A stretch of DNA of 64,000 bases, taken from contig NZ_JAAMPJ010000006.1 of NCBI RefSeq assembly GCF_011067745.1, positions 161,009-225,008 on the forward strand, read 5' to 3'. Shown here in pieces: positions 8,592 to 16,755 of this stretch (position 1 is its first letter; every line of letters begins with the position of its first letter). The translations under genes were made by a program, and so were the position numbers. This DNA is from Lentzea alba (lineage in GTDB: Bacteria; Actinomycetota; Actinomycetes; Mycobacteriales; Pseudonocardiaceae). The notes below the pieces were generated by a model that made no database searches, was not told the DNA's origin, and worked only from the letters and a program-made list of their open reading frames with translations.

Positions 8592-9121
8592 AGCGCGCAC
8601 TCGTCGCGTGCCTGATCGCTGGTGCGGCCGTGCTCGTCACGGCCGCCCCCGCGGCGGCGCACAACGCGCTGATCAGCAGTGATCCGAAGGACAAGAGCTC
8701 GCTGGACGCCGGTCCGTCGTCGGTCACGCTGACGTTCGACCAGGACGTGCAGGGCGGCCAGGGCATCAACACGATCTCGGTCGTCGACGCCAACGGCGGT
8801 CACTACGAGGTCGCGGGCGACCCGACGATCAAGGACAACGCGGTCTCCGCGAAGGTCAACGCGCTCGGCAAGGCCGGGCAGTACAAGATCGGCTACCGCA
8901 TCCTGTCCGCGGACGGCCACCCCGTGTCCGGTGAGCTCACGTTCACGCTCACCAAGGACGGCACCGGCACGCCCACCACGCCGGCGAGCCCGGACACGGC
9001 CTCCGGTAGCGACGGTTCGAGCAACGGCCTGCCCATCTGGGTGTGGATCGTCGGCGCCGTGGTGCTGCTCGGCGGTGGCGTGTTCTTCGCCCTGCGCGGT
9101 GGCGGGGGCGCGAAGGCATGA
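8588..9121 (+). CDS. copC: CopC domain copper-resistance protein
   Basis: 177 residues. The signal peptide ends APAAA|HNALISSDPKD, so mature CopC starts with His, the usual N-terminal Cu(II) ligand. The beta-sandwich domain includes SSLDAGPSSVTLTFDQDV and YRILSADGHPVSGELTFTL, where the DGH His is the second expected ligand. A Thr/Pro/Ser linker and a single C-terminal helix (LPIWVWIVGAVVLLGGGVFFAL) tether it to the membrane. Translation is coupled on both sides by four-base ATGA overlaps with ycnI and copD. Confidence 0.93.
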   Translation: MKRALVACLIAGAAVLVTAAPAAAHNALISSDPKDKSSLDAGPSSVTLTFDQDVQGGQGINTISVVDANGGHYEVAGDPTIKDNAVSAKVNALGKAGQYKIGYRILSADGHPVSGELTFTLTKDGTGTPTTPASPDTASGSDGSSNGLPIWVWIVGAVVLLGGGVFFALRGGGGAKA

Positions 9122-10137
9122 GCGACGTCCGGACCACCGCCCCCACCCACTACCGGGTGCTCGCCGGGCTCGTCCTCGGCGCACTCGCGGGCATCGCGCT
9201 CGGCCTCGTGCTGGCACCACCTGTCGTGGTCGCCGGGGTCGTCGACGCCGGGGCGGCGGTCCGGTACGGCCTGCCGGTCACCAGGGTGCTGCTGGACGTC
9301 TCGGCGACCGTCGTCGTCGGGTTGTCGATCCTGCCGAAACTGCTCGGCTTCGACCGTCCGACGCACACCGAACCCGTCATGCGGATCGCCCGGCCGGCCG
9401 CGGTGATCGCCGCGGCCGTCTGGGTGGTCACGGCGCTCACGGCCATCGTGCTGCAGGCCGCTGAGCTGCGGCCGGGCAGCAACGTCAGCATCGGCAACGC
9501 GATCGACTACATCGGAGCAGTCGGTGCGGGCAAGGGCCTGCTGTTCAGCGCAGCCTGCGCGTTCGTCTACGTGATCATCGGCGTGATGGCCGTGCGCGGC
9601 GGCGAGTCCGTACCCGCTGAGCTGCGGATCCTCATCTCGATGTTCGGTCTGCTGCCGATCCCGGTGACCGGGCACGCCTCCAACTGGAAGTACCACGACT
9701 ACTCGATGGTCTCCATGGAGCTGCACGTGCTGGGCGCGGCCGCGTGGACCGGCGGGCTCGGCGCGTTGATGGCGCTGGTCGCCTACCGCAAGGGGCTGCT
9801 GGCGGTCGCGCTGCCGAAGTTCTCCAAGATCGCGACCATCAGCCTGATCGTGGTCTCGGTGACCGGCCTGTTCAACGGGTTGCTGGAGCTGGTCCTCAAC
9901 CCGGTCGTGCCGTTCCCGCAGTCGATGTTCACGACCGGCTACGGCCTGCTGTTCATCGGCAAGACCGTGTGCGCCGTGCTGATCGCGGTGCTCGGGGCGC
10001 AGATCCGGTGGCGGTTGCTGCCGAAGATCTCCCAGCACAAGGTCACCGCGATCGTGCAGTGGGCGGTGCTGGAGGTGACCATCATGGGCGTCGCGTTCGG
10101 GCTCGCCGTGGTGCTCAGCCGGGCCCCGGTGAGCTGA
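9118..10137 (+). CDS. copD: CopD domain copper-transport membrane protein
   Basis: 339 residues with about eight membrane helices and a CopD domain: TGHASNWKYHDYSMVSMELHVLGAAAWTGGLGALM carries the conserved His residues. It probably moves copper into the cytoplasm or to cuproenzyme assembly, receiving it from CopC and YcnI. ATG 9118 overlaps the copC stop. In Bacillus YcnJ, CopC and CopD are fused in one protein; here they are separate. The last 23 bases overlap the convergent LysR gene. Confidence 0.92.
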   Translation: MSDVRTTAPTHYRVLAGLVLGALAGIALGLVLAPPVVVAGVVDAGAAVRYGLPVTRVLLDVSATVVVGLSILPKLLGFDRPTHTEPVMRIARPAAVIAAAVWVVTALTAIVLQAAELRPGSNVSIGNAIDYIGAVGAGKGLLFSAACAFVYVIIGVMAVRGGESVPAELRILISMFGLLPIPVTGHASNWKYHDYSMVSMELHVLGAAAWTGGLGALMALVAYRKGLLAVALPKFSKIATISLIVVSVTGLFNGLLELVLNPVVPFPQSMFTTGYGLLFIGKTVCAVLIAVLGAQIRWRLLPKISQHKVTAIVQWAVLEVTIMGVAFGLAVVLSRAPVS

Positions 10138-10957
10138 CCCCGGTCGCGACCCTGACCAGGCCGGCAACAGCCCGCGACCTGCTGTGCGGCGGCCACGCGA
10201 TCACCGTCGTCACCTTCGACGCGTCCACCAGCGGTACCGCGACCAGGCCTTCGGGCAGGCCCGGGCGGACGACTTCCGGCATGACCGCGATCGCACGGCC
10301 GAGCGCGATCATCTGGAACAGCTGCGTCAGGTTGTGCACCTCCACCCGGGTACCGTCCGGGTAGGTGCCATCGGGTTCCGGCCAGCGCGCGAGTTCGGGC
10401 AGATCGACGACGTCGGCCATCCGCAGCTGTCCCGCACCGGCCAGTGGATGCGAAGTCGGCAGGATCGCGAACTGGCTCTCGACGTGCAGGGCTTCCACGT
10501 CGAGACCGGCGGTCGAGTCGTACGGCTCGTGCAGGATCGCCACGTCGGCCCGGCCGTCGAGCAGCGGTTGCCAGGTGTGGGCCTCGCACAACAGCAGGTC
10601 GACGGCGACCGCGCCGGGTTCGGCGGCGTAGGCGTCGAGCAGCTTCGCCAGCAGCTCGCCGGAGCCCCCTGCCTTGGCGGCCAGCACCAGCGAAGGCCGG
10701 TCGACGGTGCGGGTGCGCCTCTCCGCCGCGGCGATCGCACCGAGGATCGCCCTTCCCTCGGCCAGCAGCACCGCGCCCGCCTCGGTGAGCGAGACCTTCC
10801 GGCTGGTGCGGGTCAGCAACGCGACGCCGAGCCGTTGTTCGAGCTGGGCGATCGTCCGCGACAACGGCGGCTGGGCGATGTCGAGGCGGTCGGCGGCCCG
10901 GCCGAAGTGCAGTTCCTCCGCGACCGCGACGAAGTACCGAAGCTCTCGGGTCTCCAC
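10115..10957 (-). CDS. LysR family transcriptional regulator
   Basis: 280 residues. The N-terminal helix-turn-helix METRELRYFVAVAEELHFGRAADRLDIAQPPLSRTIAQLEQRLG is a textbook LysR domain. The C-terminal two-lobed co-inducer domain follows (LVLAAKAGGSGELLAKLLDAY, ADVAILHEP). It diverges from an SDR gene, and an ATAC-N7-GTAT palindrome lies 14 bases before its start codon (10971-10989). By family behaviour it should repress itself and activate the SDR gene on ligand binding. The ligand is unknown. The final codons overlap copD. Confidence 0.93.
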   Translation of the reverse strand: METRELRYFVAVAEELHFGRAADRLDIAQPPLSRTIAQLEQRLGVALLTRTSRKVSLTEAGAVLLAEGRAILGAIAAAERRTRTVDRPSLVLAAKAGGSGELLAKLLDAYAAEPGAVAVDLLLCEAHTWQPLLDGRADVAILHEPYDSTAGLDVEALHVESQFAILPTSHPLAGAGQLRMADVVDLPELARWPEPDGTYPDGTRVEVHNLTQLFQMIALGRAIAVMPEVVRPGLPEGLVAVPLVDASKVTTVIAWPPHSRSRAVAGLVRVATGVSSPGPG

Positions 10958-10970
10958 CCGTCCACGCTAT

Positions 10971-10989
10971 CGATACCGGCCGGGTATCG
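10971..10989. promoter_or_regulatory. LysR-type operator
   Basis: CGATACC-GGCCG-GGTATCG is a perfect 7-base inverted repeat containing ATAC-N7-GTAT, the T-N11-A signature of LysR binding sites. It sits between the divergent LysR and SDR genes, 14 bases from the LysR start and 56 bases from the SDR start. Confidence 0.75.
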
Positions 10990-11044
10990 CTGCCACACCG
11001 AACTGATGTTGGTCTTGAACGCGGGCCGTACCACGATCAAATGC

Positions 11045-11764
11045 ATGAGCGAACAGACGATTGCGCTGGTCACCGGCGCAAACAAGGGCATCGGGTACGA
11101 GATCGCGGCAGGGCTGGGCGCCTTGGGGATGAGCGTCGGAGTCGGTGCACGGGACCGTCAGCGAGGCGAGGAGGCGGCGGCGAAGCTGCAGGCGGAGGGC
11201 GTTGCCGCGTTCTTCGTGCCGTTGGACGTGACCGACGACGAGAGCGCCACTGAAGCAGCCGCGTTGTTCGAGGAGAGGTTCGGCCGGCTCGACGTGCTGG
11301 TGAACAACGCCGCGATCGCCGGAGGGTGGCCGGACCAGCCGTCGACCGCCACGCCGGAGAGCATCAGGGCGGTGGTGGAGACCAACGTGATCGGCGTCGT
11401 CCGGGTCACCAACGCGCTGTTGCCGCTGTTGAGCCGTTCAGCGAGGCCGCGGATCGTGAACCTGTCGAGCCACGTCGCGTCGCTGACCTTGCAGAGCACA
11501 CCGGACGTCACGCTCGGCGGGGTCAGCGGGACCTACTCGCCGTCGAAGACGTACCTGAACGCGATCACCGTGCAGTACGCGAAGGAACTGGAGAACATCA
11601 AGGTCAACGGCGCCTGCCCCGGTTATGTGGCGACCGATCTCAACGGCTTCCAGGGGAGGGACACACCCGCGGAGGGAGCCAGGATCGCGATCAGGCTGGC
11701 CACCCTGCCCGACGACGGGCCGACCGGCGGCCTGTTCGACCACAGCGGACCGGTGCCCTGGTGA
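11045..11764 (+). CDS. Short-chain dehydrogenase/reductase (carbonyl reductase-like)
   Basis: 239 residues, ATG 11045. TGANKGIGYE near residue 10 is the NADP-binding motif found in the carbonyl-reductase branch of SDRs; NNAAIAGG follows, the Ser is in NLSSHVASL, and the catalytic YSPSK is near 165. The end ATLPDDGPTGGLFDHSGPVPW is typical of small actinobacterial members annotated as NAD(P)-dependent oxidoreductases. It is the likely target of the divergent LysR regulator. Substrate unknown. A weak parS-like sequence (11766-11781) follows the stop. Confidence 0.88.
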   Translation: MSEQTIALVTGANKGIGYEIAAGLGALGMSVGVGARDRQRGEEAAAKLQAEGVAAFFVPLDVTDDESATEAAALFEERFGRLDVLVNNAAIAGGWPDQPSTATPESIRAVVETNVIGVVRVTNALLPLLSRSARPRIVNLSSHVASLTLQSTPDVTLGGVSGTYSPSKTYLNAITVQYAKELENIKVNGACPGYVATDLNGFQGRDTPAEGARIAIRLATLPDDGPTGGLFDHSGPVPW

Positions 11765-11835
11765 TTGTTCAACGTGAAACATTCGCACAACTCGGTGAGT
11801 GGTCCGATCAGCGCGACGAGCTGCGCGCGAACGGA

Positions 11836-12117
11836 CTAATCGGTGATCAGTCGAGCCGAAGATTCTTCACGCATGCGCGCCAGCCGGTTCATCGTCCGCT
11901 GACCGCGACGATCGAGCTCACGGCTGTCGATCCAGCCGTTCGCGTAGTAGCGGTAGTCCTGCGCCAGCGCCACCAGTTCCGCGAGGTAGTCGGCTGACTT
12001 GCGCCGTCTCTCCTCGTCGAACGCCGCCAGCAGCGGCAACTGGGTGTCCACCACCTCATCGAGCAACTGCGCGGACCGCAGCGCTCTCCTGGAACGCCAC
12101 CTCCGAGTAAGGCTCAC
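11836..12117 (-). CDS. Small hypothetical protein downstream of XRE regulator
   Basis: About 93 residues from GTG 12117, chosen because GAGG lies 8 bases upstream. A longer frame to TTG 12258 has no ribosome site and a poorly conserved-looking leader. The protein is basic then helical: LTRRWRSRRALRSAQLLDEVV, then LVALAQDYRYYANGWIDSRELDRRGQRTMNRLARM. No domain is recognised. It lies just after the XRE/TPR regulator on the same strand and may be co-transcribed with it. Confidence 0.5.
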   Translation of the reverse strand: MSLTRRWRSRRALRSAQLLDEVVDTQLPLLAAFDEERRRKSADYLAELVALAQDYRYYANGWIDSRELDRRGQRTMNRLARMREESSARLITD

Positions 12118-12270
12118 GCGCCGCACCTCGTCCTTCGCCCCGACCTGCCGCACCTTAGGCGCGGATTGCACGCCCGTCGATGCTGCATTCGTGTGCGAAG
12201 GTCCTGGCGTTACCGCTTCGTGTCCCACACCATCCAAAAGTGGTGCTATAGGACCCAAACGAGATGCGGA

Positions 12271-13653
12271 TCAGGCGGCCGACTCGGTGCCGGTGAAGCG
12301 GGCGACGCGGTCCGCGAGCTCGCGGGCCTCGGGGTTGTTGCGGCGCTTCTCGGCCTCCTGGCGAAGCGGCTCCATGCGCTGCTTCGTGCGCACCGACTTG
12401 AGGCTTTCCGACAGGTCGACGGCCTGGCGACCGATCTTGGCGCCGTGGTCGATGTCGCCCTCGAGCAGGTGGTTGATCGCCATCGAGGTGAGGTTGAACG
12501 AGCGGCTGCGCGCGTACTCGTCACCGAAGTTGTTGATCGCTTTGGACAGCGCCGGGATGGCGGTCCTCGTGTACTTGGCGTCCACCGTCTGTGCCAGCTC
12601 CGTGTGCACCGTGCCGATCATGGACGAGAGGTCGATCTCGTTGAAGAACTTGGCCCAGGCAGGGGCTTCCGCGACGTTCGCGCGGGAGAACTCGTCACGG
12701 GCGCGGCCGAGCAGCTTCAGCGCCTGCTCGTCGGACCCCATCTTCGCGTAGGCCCAGGCCTCGTTCGCGCACAGGATGCCCACCGCCAGTTCGGAGCCCG
12801 AGTTCTGCGCGGCCAGCTGACCCAGCTGGAACACCTTCAGCGCGTCGTCCGGGGCGTTCTGGTGCAGGTAGACGCGGCCCATGCGGTACAGGATGTTCGC
12901 CATCAGCGCCTCGTTCTCGCCCTGCTTGGCGAGGTCGAGCGCCTGACCGAAGTGGTTGCGGGCGGAGTCCATCAGGCCCGTGTCGAACGACGTCCAGCCG
13001 GCGAGGTTGTGCAGGTCGGCCAGCGCGACGTAGAGGCGCTGGCGAACGATGTCCGTGGAGCTCGCACCGAGCATCTGCTGTCCCCAGGACAGCTGCGCGA
13101 CCACGGCGTCGCGGCAGGAACCGCCGCCGTACTGGTAGTCCAGGGCACGCAGAGCCCGCGTCGCCGCTTCGACCTGGCGCACATCGGTCATGCCGATGCG
13201 TCCCGGAGCCGGAGTCTGTGTGGGGTGTGAAACCCACGACCCGGAGTCCGCTCCGAACACGGCCGCGCCCACTGTCACGGCGGCGGCGTGCGCGAGGAAC
13301 TTCCGACGCTTCACCGACTCGTCCTCCTCAGGATGGGGTGAGTCCGCGGTTGCGGCCACCCGTACTGCCGTTGTCTCGTCATAGGCGAGACCCATGTATC
13401 CACGTGGGACACCCAGGCCGATGGCGATCCGCGTCAGGACGTCGTAAGCCATCACCTGGCGTCCCTTGAGGATCTCCGAGACCTCGGACTGCGACTGCCC
13501 AGTGAGCGCCGCGATCTGGCGCTGGGACACACCGTGCCGTCGGAGCAGCCGGTAAACCGAGCTGATCTCTCGTCGGGCCAGTGCGTCCCGCATCTCCTGG
13601 TGGTCCCACACCTCGGTGGGGATCGGAGAGCCCTGGGAACTCATGGTGTTCAT
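12271..13653 (-). CDS. XRE family regulator with TPR repeats (NsdA-like architecture)
   Basis: 460 residues. Residues about 30-90 form an XRE helix-turn-helix (VYRLLRRHGVSQRQIAALTGQSQSEVSEILKG). Next comes a basic KRRKFLAHAAAVTVGAAVFGAD segment that looks like a twin-arginine or membrane-proximal stretch, then about 300 residues of TPR-like helical repeats (YVALADLHNLAGW, NILYRMGRVYLHQ, CANEAWAYAKMGS). This layout is shared by Streptomyces developmental or antibiotic regulators of the NsdA type. DNA binding and protein-protein sensing are inferred. ATG 13653 has GAGGG 6 bases upstream. It diverges from two small unknown genes. Confidence 0.85.
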   Translation of the reverse strand: MNTMSSQGSPIPTEVWDHQEMRDALARREISSVYRLLRRHGVSQRQIAALTGQSQSEVSEILKGRQVMAYDVLTRIAIGLGVPRGYMGLAYDETTAVRVAATADSPHPEEDESVKRRKFLAHAAAVTVGAAVFGADSGSWVSHPTQTPAPGRIGMTDVRQVEAATRALRALDYQYGGGSCRDAVVAQLSWGQQMLGASSTDIVRQRLYVALADLHNLAGWTSFDTGLMDSARNHFGQALDLAKQGENEALMANILYRMGRVYLHQNAPDDALKVFQLGQLAAQNSGSELAVGILCANEAWAYAKMGSDEQALKLLGRARDEFSRANVAEAPAWAKFFNEIDLSSMIGTVHTELAQTVDAKYTRTAIPALSKAINNFGDEYARSRSFNLTSMAINHLLEGDIDHGAKIGRQAVDLSESLKSVRTKQRMEPLRQEAEKRRNNPEARELADRVARFTGTESAA

Positions 13654-13753
13654 CGCGCACCCTCACAGTCCGTTAGGCGTCATCGGCAGACTAGGGGCAG
13701 GTCCCCGAGTCGAGAAGTCCTCTTCGGCGGAGCTGATCGGCTCCACCGAACAC

Positions 13754-13842
13754 CGCTTACCGCTCACCGTAAGACTTCCACCGGTGGGCGCTGTGACGTC
13801 CCGTTCCGGCATGAATCATCGCAATCTGGATTCCGGTAAGCG
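13754..13842. promoter_or_regulatory. Divergent promoter region with inverted CGCTTACCG copies
   Basis: CGCTTACCG (13754-13762) and its reverse complement CGGTAAGCG (13834-13842) lie 71 bases apart in the 216-base gap between the XRE regulator and the divergent small gene. They may be operator half-sites for the XRE protein. This is inference from position and symmetry only. Confidence 0.3.
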
Positions 13843-13869
13843 AGTGAGCACGGAGAGGAACGACCGATA

Positions 13870-14133
13870 GTGGACAGCTCCTCCCCTGGCTCCACCTCCA
13901 TTGTGGAGACGGGTGACACCGAATCCACATGGCGCGGCATGACCGGGCAACGTCGATCGTGGCAGATCAGCTGCGGCGACGTGGTCGACCGGGACCGCCA
14001 GCTCACCGTGAAGGTCGTTCAGGGCCAAGTGGTTCTGGTCGGACCTCCCGGTGAGACGGCAGTCTTGACCTACGACCAGCTCGTACAGCTCAGGGCTGCG
14101 CTACGCGAAGCCGCCGACCAGGCGGAAAGGTGA
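13870..14133 (+). CDS. Small hypothetical protein diverging from XRE regulator
   Basis: 87 residues from GTG 13870 with GGAGAGGAA about 10 bases upstream. The N-terminal part is Ser/Thr/Gly-rich. The C-terminal part, VVDRDRQLTVKVVQGQVVLVGPPGETAVLTYDQLVQLRAAL, looks like a small beta-rich unit followed by a helix. No Cys, no membrane segment. Actinobacteria often pair XRE regulators with small acidic partner genes, such as DUF397; this protein is not obviously DUF397 but sits in the same position. Confidence 0.65.
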   Translation: MDSSSPGSTSIVETGDTESTWRGMTGQRRSWQISCGDVVDRDRQLTVKVVQGQVVLVGPPGETAVLTYDQLVQLRAALREAADQAER

Positions 14134-14146
14134 CGGTGACGTTTCG

Positions 14147-14506
14147 ATGGACGCGATCCTCGGACAGGTTCTTCGCAACGCTGTGTGGGAACGTCTCGAC
14201 CTGCTCACGGAGCTGGCGAGCCGCGCTGACGCCCCGTCCCTCCTGTCGGTGGCTCGATCCGAGCTCCCTCGGCTGACCGAGGGATGGCGTGCTCTGCTGG
14301 CAGCGCACGAGCCGGACGAGAAGGGCAACTGCCCCGAGTGCTCCGGCCGTTGGCGCCAGCAGAAGTCACCTTGCTCGGTGTGGCGCGCCGCGTACGAACA
14401 CCTGGTCGCGGGCGGACTCGCCCCGCGCCCGGCTCGCCATCTGCGCGAGGCCCCGGTGACTCCTCCTGTCACCCGGTCCCGCCGCGCGGTGGCTCGAGCC
14501 CACTAA
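14147..14506 (+). CDS. Small hypothetical protein with possible zinc knuckle
   Basis: 119 residues from ATG 14147, 13 bases after the preceding gene, so probably co-transcribed. Residues about 60-85 carry CPECSGRWRQQKSPCSVW, where CxxC plus a third Cys and nearby His residues (AAHEPDE, YEHL) could bind zinc. The C terminus is Arg/Pro-rich and basic. No family is recognised. Two hairpins follow at 14566-14620 and 14702-14743. It and the preceding gene form a small operon opposite the XRE/TPR regulator. Confidence 0.65.
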   Translation: MDAILGQVLRNAVWERLDLLTELASRADAPSLLSVARSELPRLTEGWRALLAAHEPDEKGNCPECSGRWRQQKSPCSVWRAAYEHLVAGGLAPRPARHLREAPVTPPVTRSRRAVARAH

Positions 14507-14565
14507 CGGGCGTTTGCGACTGACCTGGCGTCCCCCCGACACGACCAGGTCTGCAAACCGCCTAC

Positions 14566-14620
14566 TGACCGGGGCCCGCGATGTGCGAACCCCCGACCGC
14601 GACATCGCGGGCCCCGGTCA
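14566..14620 (+). terminator. Long hairpin, probable terminator
   Basis: 19-base perfectly complementary arms TGACCGGGGCCCGCGATGT (14566-14584) and its complement at 14602-14620 with a 17-base loop. No clear T run follows. It lies after the two-gene unknown operon. Confidence 0.65.
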
Positions 14621-14701
14621 GCTTCACAACTCCACAGATTCCCGCGGGCCGGTGACGTGCACCTACCCTCCCCGACCGTCGTCGGTCCGCGGTCACCAAC
14701 C

Positions 14702-14743
14702 ACGGCCCTTGTCTGCACCTCCCGCGCAGGCAAGGGCCGTTTT
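14702..14743 (+). terminator. Rho-independent terminator
   Basis: ACGGCCCTTG (14702-14711) pairs with CAAGGGCCGT (14731-14740), followed by a TTTT run. It lies between the unknown operon and the convergent SDR gene. Confidence 0.8.
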
Positions 14744-14764
14744 CACGTTTCCAGACGGCTGCGG

Positions 14765-15544
14765 CTAGCGGTGGGTGCCGGTCTTCCAGGTGAGGTAGGA
14801 CGTGAGGCCGGGGAAGAGGCGGCCGGAGATCTCGAACGCCTTGAGCTGCCACGGGAACAGGTGCTCAGCGCGTTCCTTCTCCACGGCGTCGACGATCGCC
14901 TTCGCGCACCGCTGCGGCGTGACCGTGGGGATCATCCGGGCGATCGCCGGGATCCGTTCCTCCGCACCGGGGTTGTTGTTGAAGTACTCGCTGGACACCT
15001 TGCCCGGCACCACTTCGCTGATCCCGACGCCGGTTCCGCGCAGGTCGAGGCGCAGCGAAGCGGTGAGACCGCGCAACGCCCACCGCGACGACTGGTAGCC
15101 CACGCAGCCGGGAATCGGCAGGCGCGAGACCGGTGAGTTGACGTTGACGATCCAGCCGGAGCCGCGCGACCGCATGGCACCCAGGTACTCCCTGGTCAGC
15201 AGCAACGCCGCCAGGTACGGCACCGACGTCATCGTCTGCAGCTCGTCGGCCGAGGTGTCGTCCAGGAACAGCCAGCGACCGACGCCCGCGTTGTTGACGA
15301 GCACGTCAGGTGCGGAAACCTCCTCGGCGAGCGCGCGGATCTGCACGGCGTCCGCCAGATCCGCCACGTGCGCGGTCGCCGAGCCGCCGAACTCGATGAT
15401 CCGTTTGACCTGTTGATCGAGCAGTTCGGCGCTCCGGGCCACAAGGTGGACGTGCGCGCCGTGAGCCGCGAACCGGAACGCGGCCTCGGCACCGATCCCC
15501 TGGGACGCTCCCGTGACCAGAACCCTCTTGCCCGACAGCTGCAT
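14765..15544 (-). CDS. SDR family oxidoreductase
   Basis: 259 residues from ATG 15544, which overlaps the MFS stop codon by one base (TGATG), indicating coupled translation. NADP motif TGASQGIG near residue 11, NNAGVG near 86, catalytic YQSSRW near 150 where the usual YxxxK Lys is replaced by Arg. The tail RLFPGLTSYLTWKTGTHR is unlike simple FabG proteins and resembles SDRs of lipid metabolism. It is the last gene of a beta-glucosidase-MFS-SDR operon. The Y-x-S-S-R motif may weaken or change catalysis. Confidence 0.85.
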   Translation of the reverse strand: MQLSGKRVLVTGASQGIGAEAAFRFAAHGAHVHLVARSAELLDQQVKRIIEFGGSATAHVADLADAVQIRALAEEVSAPDVLVNNAGVGRWLFLDDTSADELQTMTSVPYLAALLLTREYLGAMRSRGSGWIVNVNSPVSRLPIPGCVGYQSSRWALRGLTASLRLDLRGTGVGISEVVPGKVSSEYFNNNPGAEERIPAIARMIPTVTPQRCAKAIVDAVEKERAEHLFPWQLKAFEISGRLFPGLTSYLTWKTGTHR

Positions 15545-16755
15545 CAGACCACCGATCGCACTCGACTCATCAACACCGCCGCCAGCGCGGTCGCCAGCGC
15601 CGACGCCGCGAACAGACCGCGGTAACCACCAAGGTTCGCGAGGATCACGGTGGTCAGCAAGGGGGCGATGACCTGTGGCAACGCGTTGGCCACGTTGATC
15701 ACGCCCAGATCTTTGGCCCGATCGGACGCGGCCGGCAAGACCTGGGTGAGCAGCGCGATCGCGACGGCCAGGTAGGTACCGAAGCCGATGCCGAGCAACG
15801 GAGAGGCGACCAGGGCGACCGGCCACGTCGGCGACACCACCAACAACAACGCCGCGAACGCCATGACGACCGACGCGCCGTACACATACGGCTTCCGACG
15901 GCCAGAACGATCACTTCGTGCGCCGAACAGCACCGCTCCTGCGGTGAGCGCCACCCCGTACAGGACCATCAACTCCAGCAGGCCCTGGTCGGGAGACGGG
16001 TGGTGCACCTCGTCGCTCAGGAAGAAGTACAGGTACAGCGTGCCGAACGCGTTGCCGACGTTGAGCATGAAGTGCCCGAGCCAAGCCCATGTGAAGTCGG
16101 GGTGCTCACGCGGCGAGATCCAGAACGTCGGCCGCACCGGCTTCACGATCAACTGCGTGTCCGGCGTCCTCACCACGAAGAACAACGCGCCGACCAGCAC
16201 GATCACCGCGCAGGCCAGGTAGCCGGCAGGCAGGGCGGTGACCAGCGTCGTCACGACAACCGCGCCCAGCACGGTGCCGAGCATCTGGCTGATGCCGAAC
16301 TGTCCACCGACCGTGGCCCGTTGCTCGACGGGCACCCGGTCCGGCACTGCGGCGGTCAGAGCGGCGAGCATGCTGCTGATCCCTGCCTGCACCATGCACC
16401 AGCCGAGCGTCATGACCAGGACCGACTGCGCGTTGGCGAGAACGCCGAGGCCGGCGGCCGCGACGATCGACCCGCTCAGCGTCCACGGATGCCGACGGCC
16501 GAAGCGCGAGGTCGTGCGGTCGGACAGGAACCCGATGAGCGGCACCGCCACCATCGCCACGAAGGCGCCGACACCGGTGACGACGCCGAACACGAACGTC
16601 TTGTTCGCCTTGTCCAGCAGTTCGGCCTGCCGTGGCAACAGAATCTGGATCGGCGCGTAGACCGCGAGCCACAGACCGAGGTTCGCGATGAACAGCCAGG
16701 CCATCCAGCTTCTTCGAACCGGGACGATCGGCTCGGCGAGGGCTTCACTCACCAC
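15544..16755 (-). CDS. MFS transporter, probable sugar carrier
   Basis: 403 residues with about twelve membrane helices. Loop motifs GFLSDRTTSRFGRRHPW (between helices 2 and 3) and GARSDRSGRRKPYV (between helices 8 and 9) are major-facilitator signatures; the RFGRR(H)PW form is seen in glycoside-type and SLC45-like carriers. Being between a family 1 glycosidase and an SDR suggests it carries a beta-glucoside or its product. Its start overlaps the end of the glycosidase gene by 11 bases and its stop overlaps the SDR start, so the three are translationally linked. Confidence 0.88.
   Translation of the reverse strand: MVSEALAEPIVPVRRSWMAWLFIANLGLWLAVYAPIQILLPRQAELLDKANKTFVFGVVTGVGAFVAMVAVPLIGFLSDRTTSRFGRRHPWTLSGSIVAAAGLGVLANAQSVLVMTLGWCMVQAGISSMLAALTAAVPDRVPVEQRATVGGQFGISQMLGTVLGAVVVTTLVTALPAGYLACAVIVLVGALFFVVRTPDTQLIVKPVRPTFWISPREHPDFTWAWLGHFMLNVGNAFGTLYLYFFLSDEVHHPSPDQGLLELMVLYGVALTAGAVLFGARSDRSGRRKPYVYGASVVMAFAALLLVVSPTWPVALVASPLLGIGFGTYLAVAIALLTQVLPAASDRAKDLGVINVANALPQVIAPLLTTVILANLGGYRGLFAASALATALAAVLMSRVRSVV

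Noticed and set aside
11766..11781. TGTTCAACGTGAAACA as a parS site
   Set aside because: Two asymmetric mismatches and about 46 kb from the parS cluster; probably chance, though ParB binding could be tested.
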